From a bacterium (GTDB lineage Bacteria; Babelota; Babeliae; Babelales; Vermiphilaceae): 10,148 nucleotides of DNA. The stretch spans positions 1 to 10,148 of the forward strand of contig JAKAUA010000055.1 in assembly GCA_021827875.1 (NCBI GenBank). Direction: 5' to 3'. Both the position numbers and the translations under genes were made by a program. The notes beneath the pieces are model-generated. The model was not told the origin of the DNA and searched no databases. It saw only the letters and a list, made by a program, of their open reading frames with translations. This document shows, piece after piece, positions 1-6,723 of the stretch; position 1 is the first letter of the stretch, and each line of letters opens with the position of its first letter.

Positions 1-17
1 ATAACGCATACTTTCAT
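1..17 (-). CDS. Start of probable TrkA/KtrA potassium-uptake regulator (partial)
   Basis: On the minus strand an ATG at 17-15 opens the peptide MKVCV before the window ends. An SD-like AAGGA lies at 31-27, nine bases upstream. MKVCV followed by a hydrophobic residue is how many TrkA/KtrA Rossmann-fold (RCK) regulators begin (MKxxVIGxG). The position directly downstream of a TrkH/KtrB gene on the same strand fits a two-gene potassium-uptake operon, in which the RCK subunit gates the membrane subunit in response to nucleotides. Only five codons are visible, so the identification rests mainly on context. Confidence 0.5.
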
Positions 18-33
18 AATTTAAAATCCTTTC

Positions 34-85
34 TAGTCCGTCGTGCTAGCCAAGCCGTGAGGCCTGGATTAGCGAAGTCGGATTA
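34..85 (-). repeat. Hairpin repeat, copy 1 (between the two potassium genes)
   Basis: Read on the minus strand this matches the elements at 5651-5719 and 5850-5909: CTTCGC, then GCTA, a 7-bp stem CCAGGCC/GGCTTGG with a 4-base loop, then TAGC. Outer arms (34-40 with 79-85) pair over 7 bp and include the stop codon of the upstream gene. Relative to the other copies, paired positions have changed together (G-C to A-T in the inner stem, T-A to A-T in the GCTT/AAGC stem), which points to a conserved hairpin. It fills the gap between ktrB and the next gene. It has no T-run, so it is not a classical terminator. Confidence 0.75.
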
Positions 86-1435
86 ACTTAACATTACCCG
101 TTCTTCAGGGTAATTAATTTTATCTGCGGCTTGTGCCTGTATATTTGTTTTTCTAAACGCTAAGATCAGTGTTAAGGAGCCGATTCTTCCGGCAATCATG
201 CTGAGCATAATAAAAATTTTGCTACTTATCGTCAGGAGCGACGTTACCCCTAGACTTAATCCCAAGTTAGTGAACGCAGAAATAGTTTCAAAGGCAAGAT
301 CCATAAAATCAACATTCGTTTGTGTAATTAAAAGAAAAAATAATGCCACAATAATCCAGGCAACACTCAGAGTAACAATCGTTATCGCTTTGAGCACCTG
401 ATCTTTGGCAATTCTTCTACCCTTTATATTTACTGCTGCGTAACCACTAATGGCTGATTTTATTACCGAGCACATAATATAAAAGGAGGGCAATTTAATA
501 CCACTTCCCGTGGAACCTGCTGCAGCACCAATAAATGCCATGACGCTCATAAAGAGTAAAGAAGGAACCTGTAATGCTGTTATTGGAATTGAGAGCAATC
601 CGGTGCTCCGCAATGATACCGCATTAAAAAGAGAGTTGAGTATTTTGCCGATAAAGCTCATGTGCGAGAATGCATTACCACTTTCTAAAATAAGAAAAAG
701 AAGAGTTGCAACAATGGTCAAAGACGCAGAGCCATAGAGTGCAATTTTACTTATCAGAGAAAAAGCAAATCTTTTTTTGTTTAATACACTTTTTACGTAG
801 CTGATAATTTCTATCCAGGTTATAAAGCCTAGGCTTCCACAGAACATTAATAATGTCGTGATAAGAAGCAGGGGATAATTGGCACAAATCATATGAGGAT
901 GTTGAGCATGATCAAAGAGAGATACACCGGCATTACAAAATGATGATACCGAATGGAATAAAGATAAAAAGAGTGCTTGGTCAATTGAATAATAAGAGCG
1001 TATGCAGAAAAAAGTAATAATGGCACCGATAAGTTCGGTAATAAGGGTAATACTTATAATGAAGATAATTATTTTTCTTACATTTTTCCACGTCTCTATT
1101 TCCATGACGTGGCCTGCGAGCAACTGCGTACCAAAGCCCAATTCCATAAAAAGAGAAAGTACAAAAACCGTAAGGGTGATAAGGCCAAGTCCACCAATTT
1201 GTATTAAGGCAAGCAATACTGATTTGCCAAAGATAGTAAATGCACTCAAATTAATGGTAAATAATCCGGTAACGCAGGTTGCCGATGTAGCAGTAAAGAT
1301 AAGATCCAGGAGCGGTATTGGTACGGTGCGTGCAATAGGGGACGCAAGCAGCAAAGTGCCGATCATAATTGTAATGAATACCGAAAATAATATGATACGT
1401 CCGGGAGAAAAATGTGCCAGACTTTTACTACTCAT
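83..1435 (-). CDS. ktrB: TrkH/KtrB-family potassium translocation subunit
   Basis: This 450-residue inner-membrane protein is the K+-conducting subunit of a Trk/Ktr uptake system. It shows the four-fold P-loop layout of the family, each loop with its filter glycine: TCVTGL (53-58), SFCNAGVSL (165-173), SLRSTGL (274-280) and SAFTNLGLSLG (386-396). The intramembrane gating loop GAAAGSTGSGIK (303-314) and the C-terminal YPEERVML are also typical. The length is closer to KtrB (about 450) than to TrkH (about 480), so the ktrB name is likely but not certain. The ATG at 1435 has AGAAGG about six bases upstream. A probable RCK partner follows at the window edge. I saw no clear promoter in 1436-1569; the gene may have its own or read on from glyS. 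Confidence 0.93.
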   Translation of the reverse strand: MSSKSLAHFSPGRIILFSVFITIMIGTLLLASPIARTVPIPLLDLIFTATSATCVTGLFTINLSAFTIFGKSVLLALIQIGGLGLITLTVFVLSLFMELGFGTQLLAGHVMEIETWKNVRKIIIFIISITLITELIGAIITFFCIRSYYSIDQALFLSLFHSVSSFCNAGVSLFDHAQHPHMICANYPLLLITTLLMFCGSLGFITWIEIISYVKSVLNKKRFAFSLISKIALYGSASLTIVATLLFLILESGNAFSHMSFIGKILNSLFNAVSLRSTGLLSIPITALQVPSLLFMSVMAFIGAAAGSTGSGIKLPSFYIMCSVIKSAISGYAAVNIKGRRIAKDQVLKAITIVTLSVAWIIVALFFLLITQTNVDFMDLAFETISAFTNLGLSLGVTSLLTISSKIFIMLSMIAGRIGSLTLILAFRKTNIQAQAADKINYPEERVMLS

Positions 1436-1500
1436 ACAATACCTTCTTTAAAGAATGCGATATGTATCATAGCTAAACATAAGATTATCATGACTGTCTA

Positions 1501-1573
1501 GCCTTTGATGGCGGCAAAGGCAATAGTCGGGCAATTCATTGTACAATGAGTAAGATAGAATCATGACGACTAT
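1501..1573. other. Inverted-repeat-rich gap between glyS and ktrB
   Basis: Three perfect dyads lie in this short gap: GCCTTTG/CAAAGGC (1501-1507 with 1515-1521), the 14-base palindrome TCATTGTACAATGA (1536-1549), and ATAGTCG/CGACTAT (1523-1529 with 1567-1573). The last pair encloses the palindrome and overlaps the glyS stop codon. No T-run follows on the minus strand, so this is not a standard terminator. The palindrome could be an operator for ktrB; the outer arms could form an mRNA 3' hairpin. The function is not shown. Confidence 0.4.
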
Positions 1574-2895
1574 CGATTTTTCAACATGGCATCTAAGTAC
1601 TGCTCAAGTTGATCAATAGCTATACGTTCTTGAGTGAGGGTATCACGATTACGTGCAGTAACCTTATGGTCGTTTTCGCTGTCAAAATCATAGGTAAAGC
1701 ATACAGGGGTCCCAATTTCGTCTTGACGACGATAGCGTTTACCAATAGAGCCGGATTCATCAAATTGAATCTGATAACCTTTTCTACGTAGATCAGCATA
1801 GATTTTTTCAGCTGCTTCTGTCTGTTTTTTAGTTAAAGGCATGATTGCAGCTTTGATAGGGGCAATTTTAGGAGAGAAGCGCAACACAACACGTGTTTCA
1901 TTATCAACCACATCTTCATAATAAGCATCAAAGAGCAATGTTAAGAAGAGGCGGTCCACGCCTACTGATGATTCAACAACATCAGGTAAATATGTTTGTT
2001 TAGTTTCTTCATCATAGACGCCCAAATCTTTGCCGGAGAATTTGCTATGTTGTGACAAATCATAGTTGCCGCGATGTGCGATACCTTCGAGCTCTTTCCA
2101 GCCGAAGGGGAAACGGTATTCAACATCATTACAGGCAACGGAATAGTGAGATAATTCATTTTTTTCATGGGGACGGAGACGAATTCTTTCAGGATTGATA
2201 CCAATTGAACTGAAGAAATCTTTACGCGCTTGTGACCAGCGTTCAAAATAGTAAGCAGAATTCTCCGGTTTACAGAACCATTCTAACTCCATTTGTTCAA
2301 ACTCACGCATGCGAAACAGGAACTGTTTTGGTGTAATTTCATTACGGAATGCTTTACCAATTTGTGCGATACCGAATGGTACTTTAACGCGATATGTAGA
2401 CAATACATTTTTGAAATTAATAAAAATAGATTGGGCTGTTTCCGGTCTCAAATAAGCCACAGACGCTTGATCTGCCGCTGCACCCAAGTTGGTTTGGAAC
2501 ATCATGTTAAATTGACGAGCAGCGGTCCATGCTTTTTTGCCGCAATGAGGACAGGCGCGTTCAAGATCAACATCATCAGTACGATAACGATGTTTGCAAT
2601 TCATACAGTCAACCATAGGGTCACTAAAATGTTCAACGTGTCCGGAAGCCTTCCATACATCGGCAGCACCCAGCAACGAACCATCGAGAAAAACAATATT
2701 AGGTTCGGTTGTGGTAATTGCTTGTTTCCAAGATTGTTTAATATTTTCTTTTAAAAGATAGCCAAGATGACCAAAATCATACACCCCATTTAATCCGCCA
2801 TAAATTTCAGCTGATTGATATACAAAGCCACGTCGTTTGCACAACGCTACTAATTTTTCTAATGTTGCAGCAGAAGAATTGGTCGGAGTTGTCAT
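1570..2895 (-). CDS. glyS: Glycine--tRNA ligase, single-chain (homodimer) type
   Basis: This class II synthetase of 441 residues charges tRNA-Gly with glycine in the cytosol. It belongs to the single-chain type found in eukaryotes, archaea and some bacteria, not the alpha2-beta2 type. Visible features are a zinc-type insertion with CxxC at C97/C100 and C115/C118, RPETAQ (150-155), motif 2 with FRNEI and REFEQMELEWF (183-207), motif 3 SSVGVDRL (309-316), and a C-terminal HGTP anticodon-binding domain from about 335, including IGKRYRRQDEIGTP. I chose the ATG at 2895: AAGGAA lies eight bases upstream. A longer reading from a TTG at 2919 would place that SD inside the gene and add eight non-conserved residues. 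The gene is divergent from the protease gene. The roughly 50-base leader is too short for a T-box. Confidence 0.96.
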   Translation of the reverse strand: MTTPTNSSAATLEKLVALCKRRGFVYQSAEIYGGLNGVYDFGHLGYLLKENIKQSWKQAITTTEPNIVFLDGSLLGAADVWKASGHVEHFSDPMVDCMNCKHRYRTDDVDLERACPHCGKKAWTAARQFNMMFQTNLGAAADQASVAYLRPETAQSIFINFKNVLSTYRVKVPFGIAQIGKAFRNEITPKQFLFRMREFEQMELEWFCKPENSAYYFERWSQARKDFFSSIGINPERIRLRPHEKNELSHYSVACNDVEYRFPFGWKELEGIAHRGNYDLSQHSKFSGKDLGVYDEETKQTYLPDVVESSVGVDRLFLTLLFDAYYEDVVDNETRVVLRFSPKIAPIKAAIMPLTKKQTEAAEKIYADLRRKGYQIQFDESGSIGKRYRRQDEIGTPVCFTYDFDSENDHKVTARNRDTLTQERIAIDQLEQYLDAMLKNR

Positions 2896-2954
2896 GGAAT
2901 ATTTCCTTAATAAAACCAAAAAAAGGGTTAATTCAGTGAGTAAATCTATCTATT

Positions 2955-2982
2955 ATGATACTCATTATTGATTTTTTATCAA
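2955..2982 (-). promoter_or_regulatory. Possible glyS promoter
   Basis: On the minus strand TTGATA (2982-2977) is followed, 16 bases on, by TATCAT (2960-2955), a fair sigma70-like pair about 60 bases upstream of the glyS ATG. The -35 lies in a small palindrome, TTGAT-T5-ATCAA (2968-2982). In AT-rich DNA such matches arise by chance, so this is tentative. Confidence 0.3.
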
Positions 2983-3063
2983 ACTTGCTTCATTTAAACT
3001 GGGGCAGTAACAGGCTAAGCAAGACGATGACTTTTACTCAAGTTGGTATAGACTAGACAGCAA

Positions 3064-3092
3064 TTGACTCGAAAAAAATACAAAACTATTAA
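3064..3092 (+). promoter_or_regulatory. Possible promoter of the HtrA-like protease gene
   Basis: TTGACT (3064-3069) and TATTAA (3087-3092) are separated by 17 bases, a good sigma70-type arrangement, just upstream of the ATG at 3112. Transcription would start near 3099, which leaves a leader of about 13 bases and puts the start very close to the SD (AAAGGTGAG, 3097-3105). That tight fit is a caution. The rest of the 216-base divergent gap (2896-3111) shows nothing else I can name. Confidence 0.4.
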
Positions 3093-3111
3093 AAATAAAG
3101 GTGAGAGTACA

Positions 3112-4797
3112 ATGATAGAAATGTATGAATCAAAGTTATGGCGCTTATCATTTGTTGTGGTCTTAGTTGGTATGTGTGGTGGCTATGGCATATACATGCT
3201 ATATCAAGAACAGCAGCGCTTACAAAAGAAAATAGAATATTTACAAGTACGTGATCTTGAACTCTCAACTAATATTGCTGTACCTCAATCTTCACCTCAA
3301 GTATCAGCTCAGGTTACCGAACGCTTAGTAACAAAAAGTGAAGTATGGCGTCCGGTGCAAGACAAAGTCAAAGATACGGTGGTACAAATTTTTGCGCAAA
3401 TTGCAGAACAAGATATTCTGCAGCCCTACAAAATCTCCAATCCAAGTGCAAGTTGTGGCACCGGCTTTTTTATTAATGACACGGGAGAAATTCTTACTAA
3501 TGCTCATGTAGTTAATCAAGCAAAAGCGATTTGGATTCAAATTCCTTCATTAGGTAAACGCATTATAGATGTTGATCTTATTAGTATGAGTGAGCGCGAT
3601 ATGGCATTACTTCGGGTGCGTCCTGAAGGGCTCGCACTCATAAAAAGCACACTAGGATCTGTACCTTACTTACCATTGGGTGATTCTGACACGGTGCGCC
3701 GTGCAGATGAAGTGATGGCAGTAGGTTATCCATTGGGGCAACAATCGCTCAAAAGCACCACCGGTGTAGTCAGTGGTGGTGAGCAGGGGATGATTCAGAT
3801 CAGCGCGGCAATCAATCCGGGCAATTCAGGTGGTCCTCTGGTAAATATTCGTGGAGAGGTAATCGGTATTAATACGGCAAAAAGAATAGATGCGGAGAAT
3901 ACCGGCTACAGCAGGCCAATTAATGATTACAAAATAATTGCTAATGATATGCGTAATACTGAGAATAAAATATTGCGTAATCCGCATTTGGGTATCTGCA
4001 AAATTAATGGCTCAGAAGCATTGACCGAATTTTTGGGTAATCCGGCACCCGGAGGCTGTTACGTAGGTGAGGTCGTTAAAGGGAGCCCACTCTACAAAGC
4101 CGGTGTAAAACGTGGCGATATGCTTTACGCAATTAATGGCCATAAAATTGATATTTTTGGTGATATGAATGTGCCGTGGTCCGAAGATAAAATATCGTTA
4201 GTTGATTATGTAGCACGCCTTTCTATTGGTCAGGATGTGCATCTATTAATTTATCGCAAAGGTGAGCGTAAAGAATTTACTGTTGCCTTTAATCAAACAG
4301 AGCAACCACCAATTCATATGATTTACCCGGGTTATGAAACAATCGATTACGAGGTAATTGCCGGTATGGTAGTAATGCCATTAACATTAAATCATATTCA
4401 TGCCCTCATGGGTGTTGCTCCGGGACTAGCGCAATATGCAGAAGCACAGTTCCAAGGCGAGCCGGTGTTGATTGTTACCCATATCTTCCCTAATTCGCAA
4501 ATTTATCGCACACGTACCGTATTGCCGGGATCAACTTTGAAAGAAGTAAATGGTCAAAAAGTGCGTACTCTTGCAGATTTACGTGCGGCAGTTGCAAAAG
4601 GTGCTAGCGAGAAATTTTTCACTGCAGTAACGACAGATAATATTATGCGCAGTACGGACCATATCTTTGTTGCATTATCCCTTGATAAAGTATTGGCAGA
4701 AGAGCACAGCTTATCGCGTGATTATAGATATCCGGTGTCTTCATCAGTACAGCAATTATTAGCACAGCGTGAAAAGGTAAACCAAAAAACTGCATAA
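3112..4797 (+). CDS. Membrane-anchored HtrA/Deg-type serine protease with PDZ regions
   Basis: This 561-residue envelope protease probably degrades or refolds damaged proteins outside the cytoplasm. A single N-terminal membrane segment (about 12-31) anchors it, followed by a short charged coiled-coil-like stretch (32-50). The trypsin-like domain spans about 80-280 with the full triad: H132 in TNAHVV, D163 in SERDMALL and S239 in NPGNSGGP. A PDZ domain follows (about 290-395) with GSPLYKAGVKRGDML, then a second, divergent PDZ-like region (about 410-525). The segment between the PDZ regions, and EVIAGMVVMPLT (414-425) opening the second, resemble the Deg9/Deg10 branch known from plant organelles and some bacteria more than E. 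coli DegP. The ATG at 3112 has AAAGGTGAG ahead of it; a TTG at 3064 would overlap the promoter and is unlikely. A strong terminator follows, so the gene is probably monocistronic. Confidence 0.92.
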   Translation: MIEMYESKLWRLSFVVVLVGMCGGYGIYMLYQEQQRLQKKIEYLQVRDLELSTNIAVPQSSPQVSAQVTERLVTKSEVWRPVQDKVKDTVVQIFAQIAEQDILQPYKISNPSASCGTGFFINDTGEILTNAHVVNQAKAIWIQIPSLGKRIIDVDLISMSERDMALLRVRPEGLALIKSTLGSVPYLPLGDSDTVRRADEVMAVGYPLGQQSLKSTTGVVSGGEQGMIQISAAINPGNSGGPLVNIRGEVIGINTAKRIDAENTGYSRPINDYKIIANDMRNTENKILRNPHLGICKINGSEALTEFLGNPAPGGCYVGEVVKGSPLYKAGVKRGDMLYAINGHKIDIFGDMNVPWSEDKISLVDYVARLSIGQDVHLLIYRKGERKEFTVAFNQTEQPPIHMIYPGYETIDYEVIAGMVVMPLTLNHIHALMGVAPGLAQYAEAQFQGEPVLIVTHIFPNSQIYRTRTVLPGSTLKEVNGQKVRTLADLRAAVAKGASEKFFTAVTTDNIMRSTDHIFVALSLDKVLAEEHSLSRDYRYPVSSSVQQLLAQREKVNQKTA

Positions 4798-4819
4798 AAA
4801 GAGCAGAATACGATATACT

Positions 4820-4864
4820 GTGCATAAGAGGCTTAATAAAATACCTCTTATGCACTTTTTATTT
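4820..4864 (+). terminator. Strong rho-independent terminator
   Basis: A perfect 12-bp stem, GTGCATAAGAGG (4820-4831) with CCTCTTATGCAC (4844-4855), closes a 12-base loop and runs into TTTTTATTT. It lies 22 bases after the protease stop codon and ends the protease transcript. The stem is symmetric, but on the minus strand the T-rich tail is missing, so it acts mainly on plus-strand transcripts. The next gene begins 14 bases after the hairpin's T-run. Confidence 0.93.
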
Positions 4865-4877
4865 GAAAAATATTACT

Positions 4878-5612
4878 ATGCCAAAAAAACGATTAGATCA
4901 ATTATTACAAGAATTATTACCCGCCTATAGCCGTCAGCAAATTCAAAGCTGGATTATGCAGGGCAAAGTAAAAGTTAATGGCGCCGTCATAACCAAGCCA
5001 GGCAATGCAACCGCTGATGACGCAAAAATTGAATATGATATTCAAGAACCCAAGTATGTAAGTCGTGCCGGATTTAAGCTAGAAAAGGCGCTGCAAGAAT
5101 TTCAGATAGATGTCACCGGTTTGAGCGTATTGGATTCCGGCCTTTCAACCGGTGGCTTTGCTGATTGTCTTTTACAGCATGGCGCAGCCAAAATTTATGG
5201 TGTTGATGTTGGTTATGGCCAAGCACACGAAAAAATTCGTGCCGATTCGCGCGTTATTGTTATGGAGCGTACCAATCTACGTGATTTGCATGATTTAGGA
5301 CAAAAAGTAGATATGGTAACGCTTGATCTTTCGTTTATCTCGGTACTTAAAGTTATGGATGCTATAGACAATCTTCTTAAAGATGGCGGAAAATTGATTG
5401 TATTGGTTAAGCCACAATTTGAAGCGCAAAAGCACGAAGTAGGCAAGGGTGGTATTGTACGGGATGATGCAGTACGTGCTCATGTAGTACAACAAGTAGT
5501 CAATGGCATCACATTGCATGGGTATCTGTTGCAAGGATTGGTAGAATCACCTATTACCGGTACTGATGGCAATCGAGAATTCTTAGCGTACTTTATTAAA
5601 AACAATAGATAA
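4878..5612 (+). CDS. tlyA: TlyA-type rRNA 2'-O-methyltransferase (S4 + FtsJ-like domains)
   Basis: This 244-residue cytosolic protein matches TlyA, which methylates 2'-OH groups of cytidines in rRNA (C1409 of 16S and C1920 of 23S in species that have both activities); some homologues are annotated as hemolysins. An S4 RNA-binding domain covers about 1-58 (RLDQLL, SRQQIQSWI, GKVKVNG). The FtsJ-like SAM domain follows: SRAGFKL with K67, the SAM loop DSGLSTGGF (86-94), D150 in TLDLSFIS, K178 in LVKPQFE, and E234 in NREFL. K67, D150, K178 and E234 fit the K-D-K-E tetrad. The SAM loop has SGL where IGA/IGS is usual. The ATG at 4878 opens the S4 domain. A TTG at 4863 would lie in the terminator tail. 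No SD is visible, so translation may be leaderless or weak. Confidence 0.92.
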   Translation: MPKKRLDQLLQELLPAYSRQQIQSWIMQGKVKVNGAVITKPGNATADDAKIEYDIQEPKYVSRAGFKLEKALQEFQIDVTGLSVLDSGLSTGGFADCLLQHGAAKIYGVDVGYGQAHEKIRADSRVIVMERTNLRDLHDLGQKVDMVTLDLSFISVLKVMDAIDNLLKDGGKLIVLVKPQFEAQKHEVGKGGIVRDDAVRAHVVQQVVNGITLHGYLLQGLVESPITGTDGNREFLAYFIKNNR

Positions 5613-5650
5613 AATAGTCATTTTTTGATACAACTTACAATATCTCGTAT

Positions 5651-5719
5651 ATGCGCCTGTAGCTTCCAACTTCGCTTATCCGGGCCTTCCGGCTCGGCAA
5701 GCTACGTCGGACAGGACGC
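5651..5719 (+). repeat. Hairpin repeat, copy 2, with duplicated tRNA 5' end
   Basis: The core is CTTCGCTT, a 7-bp stem CCGGGCC (5680-5686)/GGCTCGG (5691-5697) with loop TTCC, then AAGC (5699-5702) pairing back to GCTT (5674-5677). The outer arms also pair: CCTGT (5656-5660) with ACAGG (5711-5715), and GCG (5653-5655) with CGC (5717-5719). The first 14 bases (5651-5664) are identical to the start of the tRNA-Arg gene at 5774-5787, so the outer left arm is a copy of the tRNA 5' end. GTAGCTT (5659-5665) can also pair with AAGCTAC (5699-5705). No coding potential is seen in 5613-5735. Confidence 0.8.
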
Positions 5720-5735
5720 AACAGGATTCATAAAA

Positions 5736-5765
5736 TTGAAATAGTTAAAGAACAAAATATAGAAT
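5736..5765 (+). promoter_or_regulatory. Probable promoter of tRNA-Arg
   Basis: TTGAAA (5736-5741) and TAGAAT (5760-5765) are 18 bases apart. The tRNA begins at 5776, ten bases after the -10, leaving a leader of a few bases as expected for a single tRNA gene. The promoter lies between the duplicated 14-base tRNA end and the real tRNA. Confidence 0.5.
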
Positions 5766-5775
5766 TACTATAGAT

Positions 5776-5852
5776 GCGCCTGTAGCTCAATTGGATAGAG
5801 TACCGGACTTCGAATCCGTTGGTTGTAGGTTCGACTCCTACCAGGCGCACCA
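5776..5852 (+). tRNA. tRNA-Arg (anticodon TCG)
   Basis: The full cloverleaf is present. The acceptor stem GCGCCTG/CAGGCGC is perfect; the D arm is GCTC/GAGT; the anticodon loop CTTCGAA carries TCG; the variable loop is TGGTT; the T arm GTAGG/CCTAC has loop TTCGACT. It ends with discriminator A and an encoded CCA (5850-5852). TCG reads the CGN arginine codons (CGA directly, others by wobble). The anticodon stem has one C-T mismatch at its outer pair (5803 with 5819). Copies of the hairpin repeat lie on both sides; the downstream one starts in the CCA tail, and the first 14 bases at this locus are duplicated upstream at 5651-5664. Confidence 0.97.
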
Positions 5853-5909
5853 GTCTTCGCTTATCCGGGTCTTCAGACTCGGCAAGCTACGCCTGGCTGT
5901 CGCCAGTCT
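5850..5909 (+). repeat. Hairpin repeat, copy 3, fused to the tRNA 3' end
   Basis: The element starts within the CCA of tRNA-Arg. Its stem is CCGGGTC (5865-5871)/GACTCGG (5876-5882) with loop TTCA, flanked by GCTT (5859-5862)/AAGC (5884-5887), and outer CCAG (5850-5853)/CTGG (5893-5896). Compared with copy 2, the sixth stem pair has changed from C-G to T-A, with both partners altered. A second hairpin, CTGGC-TGTC-GCCAG (5893-5906), follows. CCAGTCT occurs at 5850 and again at 5903, as though a second unit 53 bases on were truncated. CCAGGCG of the tRNA (5841-5847) is also complementary to CGCCTGG (5890-5896). No T-run follows; it may still act as the 3' processing or stop signal of the tRNA transcript. 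Confidence 0.75.
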
Positions 5910-5947
5910 ATAACAATAAATAAATTTTACCCATACAAGGAGAATTT

Positions 5948-6718
5948 GTGTTTTCTTTTTTCAAAAAAAATGAAATTCCTAAAAATCAAGTTCCTATCGC
6001 CCATACAGACGAAGGTTCGCATGGAAGACATTGGTATACGATGTTTGGTAGAGCTGATACAGCAGTACTTATGCAGAAAATTAACGATGCAATGCAGGCG
6101 GGAGAGCCAAAAACAATTAATAAGAACACTTTTTTTGTAGATGGATCCAGCATTAGAACAGTAGTACAAAATGGTGTTGGTATTACTGGATTTCCTTATT
6201 GGAAAGGGCCGCGCTACGAGAACATTGAAACAAAATTAATAACAGAGTGGGCACATGTTGATCATTTAGAGGCAATTGTAACTGCCGGACATTCGAGTGG
6301 TTGTAGATTAGATTTTTTTGCTATTGATTATGCCTTTCACAAAGAACAGTATAGAAATCAGAAAAACATAAGTGCCAATATTGTAGGTCTGATCTATGTC
6401 TTAGAAGATTTTGATGCAGTCGCAGTTAACGAAGAAAGAGCTGCACAAAACCCTCAAGCAGAATCATCCCTGAAATTTAGCGGAGATTTTTGTGGCTATT
6501 TCCCGGGAGACGTGCCTGATGAGATTAGTTTTATTGGAAATATAAAAGCCATACAAGAGCATGCATTAGGAGAAGTTGCAGGCTTTATAATCACTATCAC
6601 TCTCACTCCTGATTTTAGTATTGATGCATTTATTGCAAAAACAAATCTGAAAATAGATCTTGCCTTGAATAAACAAGTTACGGGATTATTATGGATGATC
6701 GGAACTTTAGAAAAATAA
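5948..6718 (+). CDS. Conserved-looking protein of unknown function
   Basis: I do not recognise this 256-residue protein. The GTG start at 5948 has a perfect AAGGAG five bases upstream (5937-5942). There is no signal peptide or membrane segment, so it is probably cytosolic. The composition is well mixed, with a His/Trp-rich first half (SHGRHWYTMFGRADT at 24-38, EWAHVDHLEAIVTAGHSSGCRL at 100-121 including several His) and a C-terminal half that looks beta-rich (FSGDFCGYFPGDVPDEISF, 177-195; GFIITITLT, 212-220), ending VTGLLWMIGTL (244-254). The pattern suggests a folded, maintained protein. It follows tRNA-Arg and hairpin copy 3. TATAAC (5909-5914) could be a -10 but lacks a good -35, so it may share the tRNA transcript. 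It ends at a weak AT-rich hairpin. Confidence 0.85.
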   Translation: MFSFFKKNEIPKNQVPIAHTDEGSHGRHWYTMFGRADTAVLMQKINDAMQAGEPKTINKNTFFVDGSSIRTVVQNGVGITGFPYWKGPRYENIETKLITEWAHVDHLEAIVTAGHSSGCRLDFFAIDYAFHKEQYRNQKNISANIVGLIYVLEDFDAVAVNEERAAQNPQAESSLKFSGDFCGYFPGDVPDEISFIGNIKAIQEHALGEVAGFIITITLTPDFSIDAFIAKTNLKIDLALNKQVTGLLWMIGTLEK

Positions 6719-6723
6719 GAGGT

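Noticed and set aside
1002..1451. Plus-strand open frame of about 149 codons
   Set aside because: It lies fully antisense to the ktrB coding sequence; its peptide is low-quality and has no SD.
2293..2754. Plus-strand open frame of about 153 codons
   Set aside because: It is antisense to the conserved glyS frame (motif 2 and zinc region) and its translation shows no domain.
2896..3000. Glycine T-box leader before glyS
   Set aside because: The leader is too short and shows no T-box sequence or antiterminator hairpin.
5651..5720. A second tRNA-Arg gene upstream of the real one
   Set aside because: Only the first 14 bases match; no D, anticodon or T arm follows, just the hairpin repeat.
5651..5909. 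CRISPR array from the repeated 30-50 base units
   Set aside because: The copies are few, unevenly spaced, present on both strands and separated by a tRNA; they are hairpin repeats, not repeat-spacer units.
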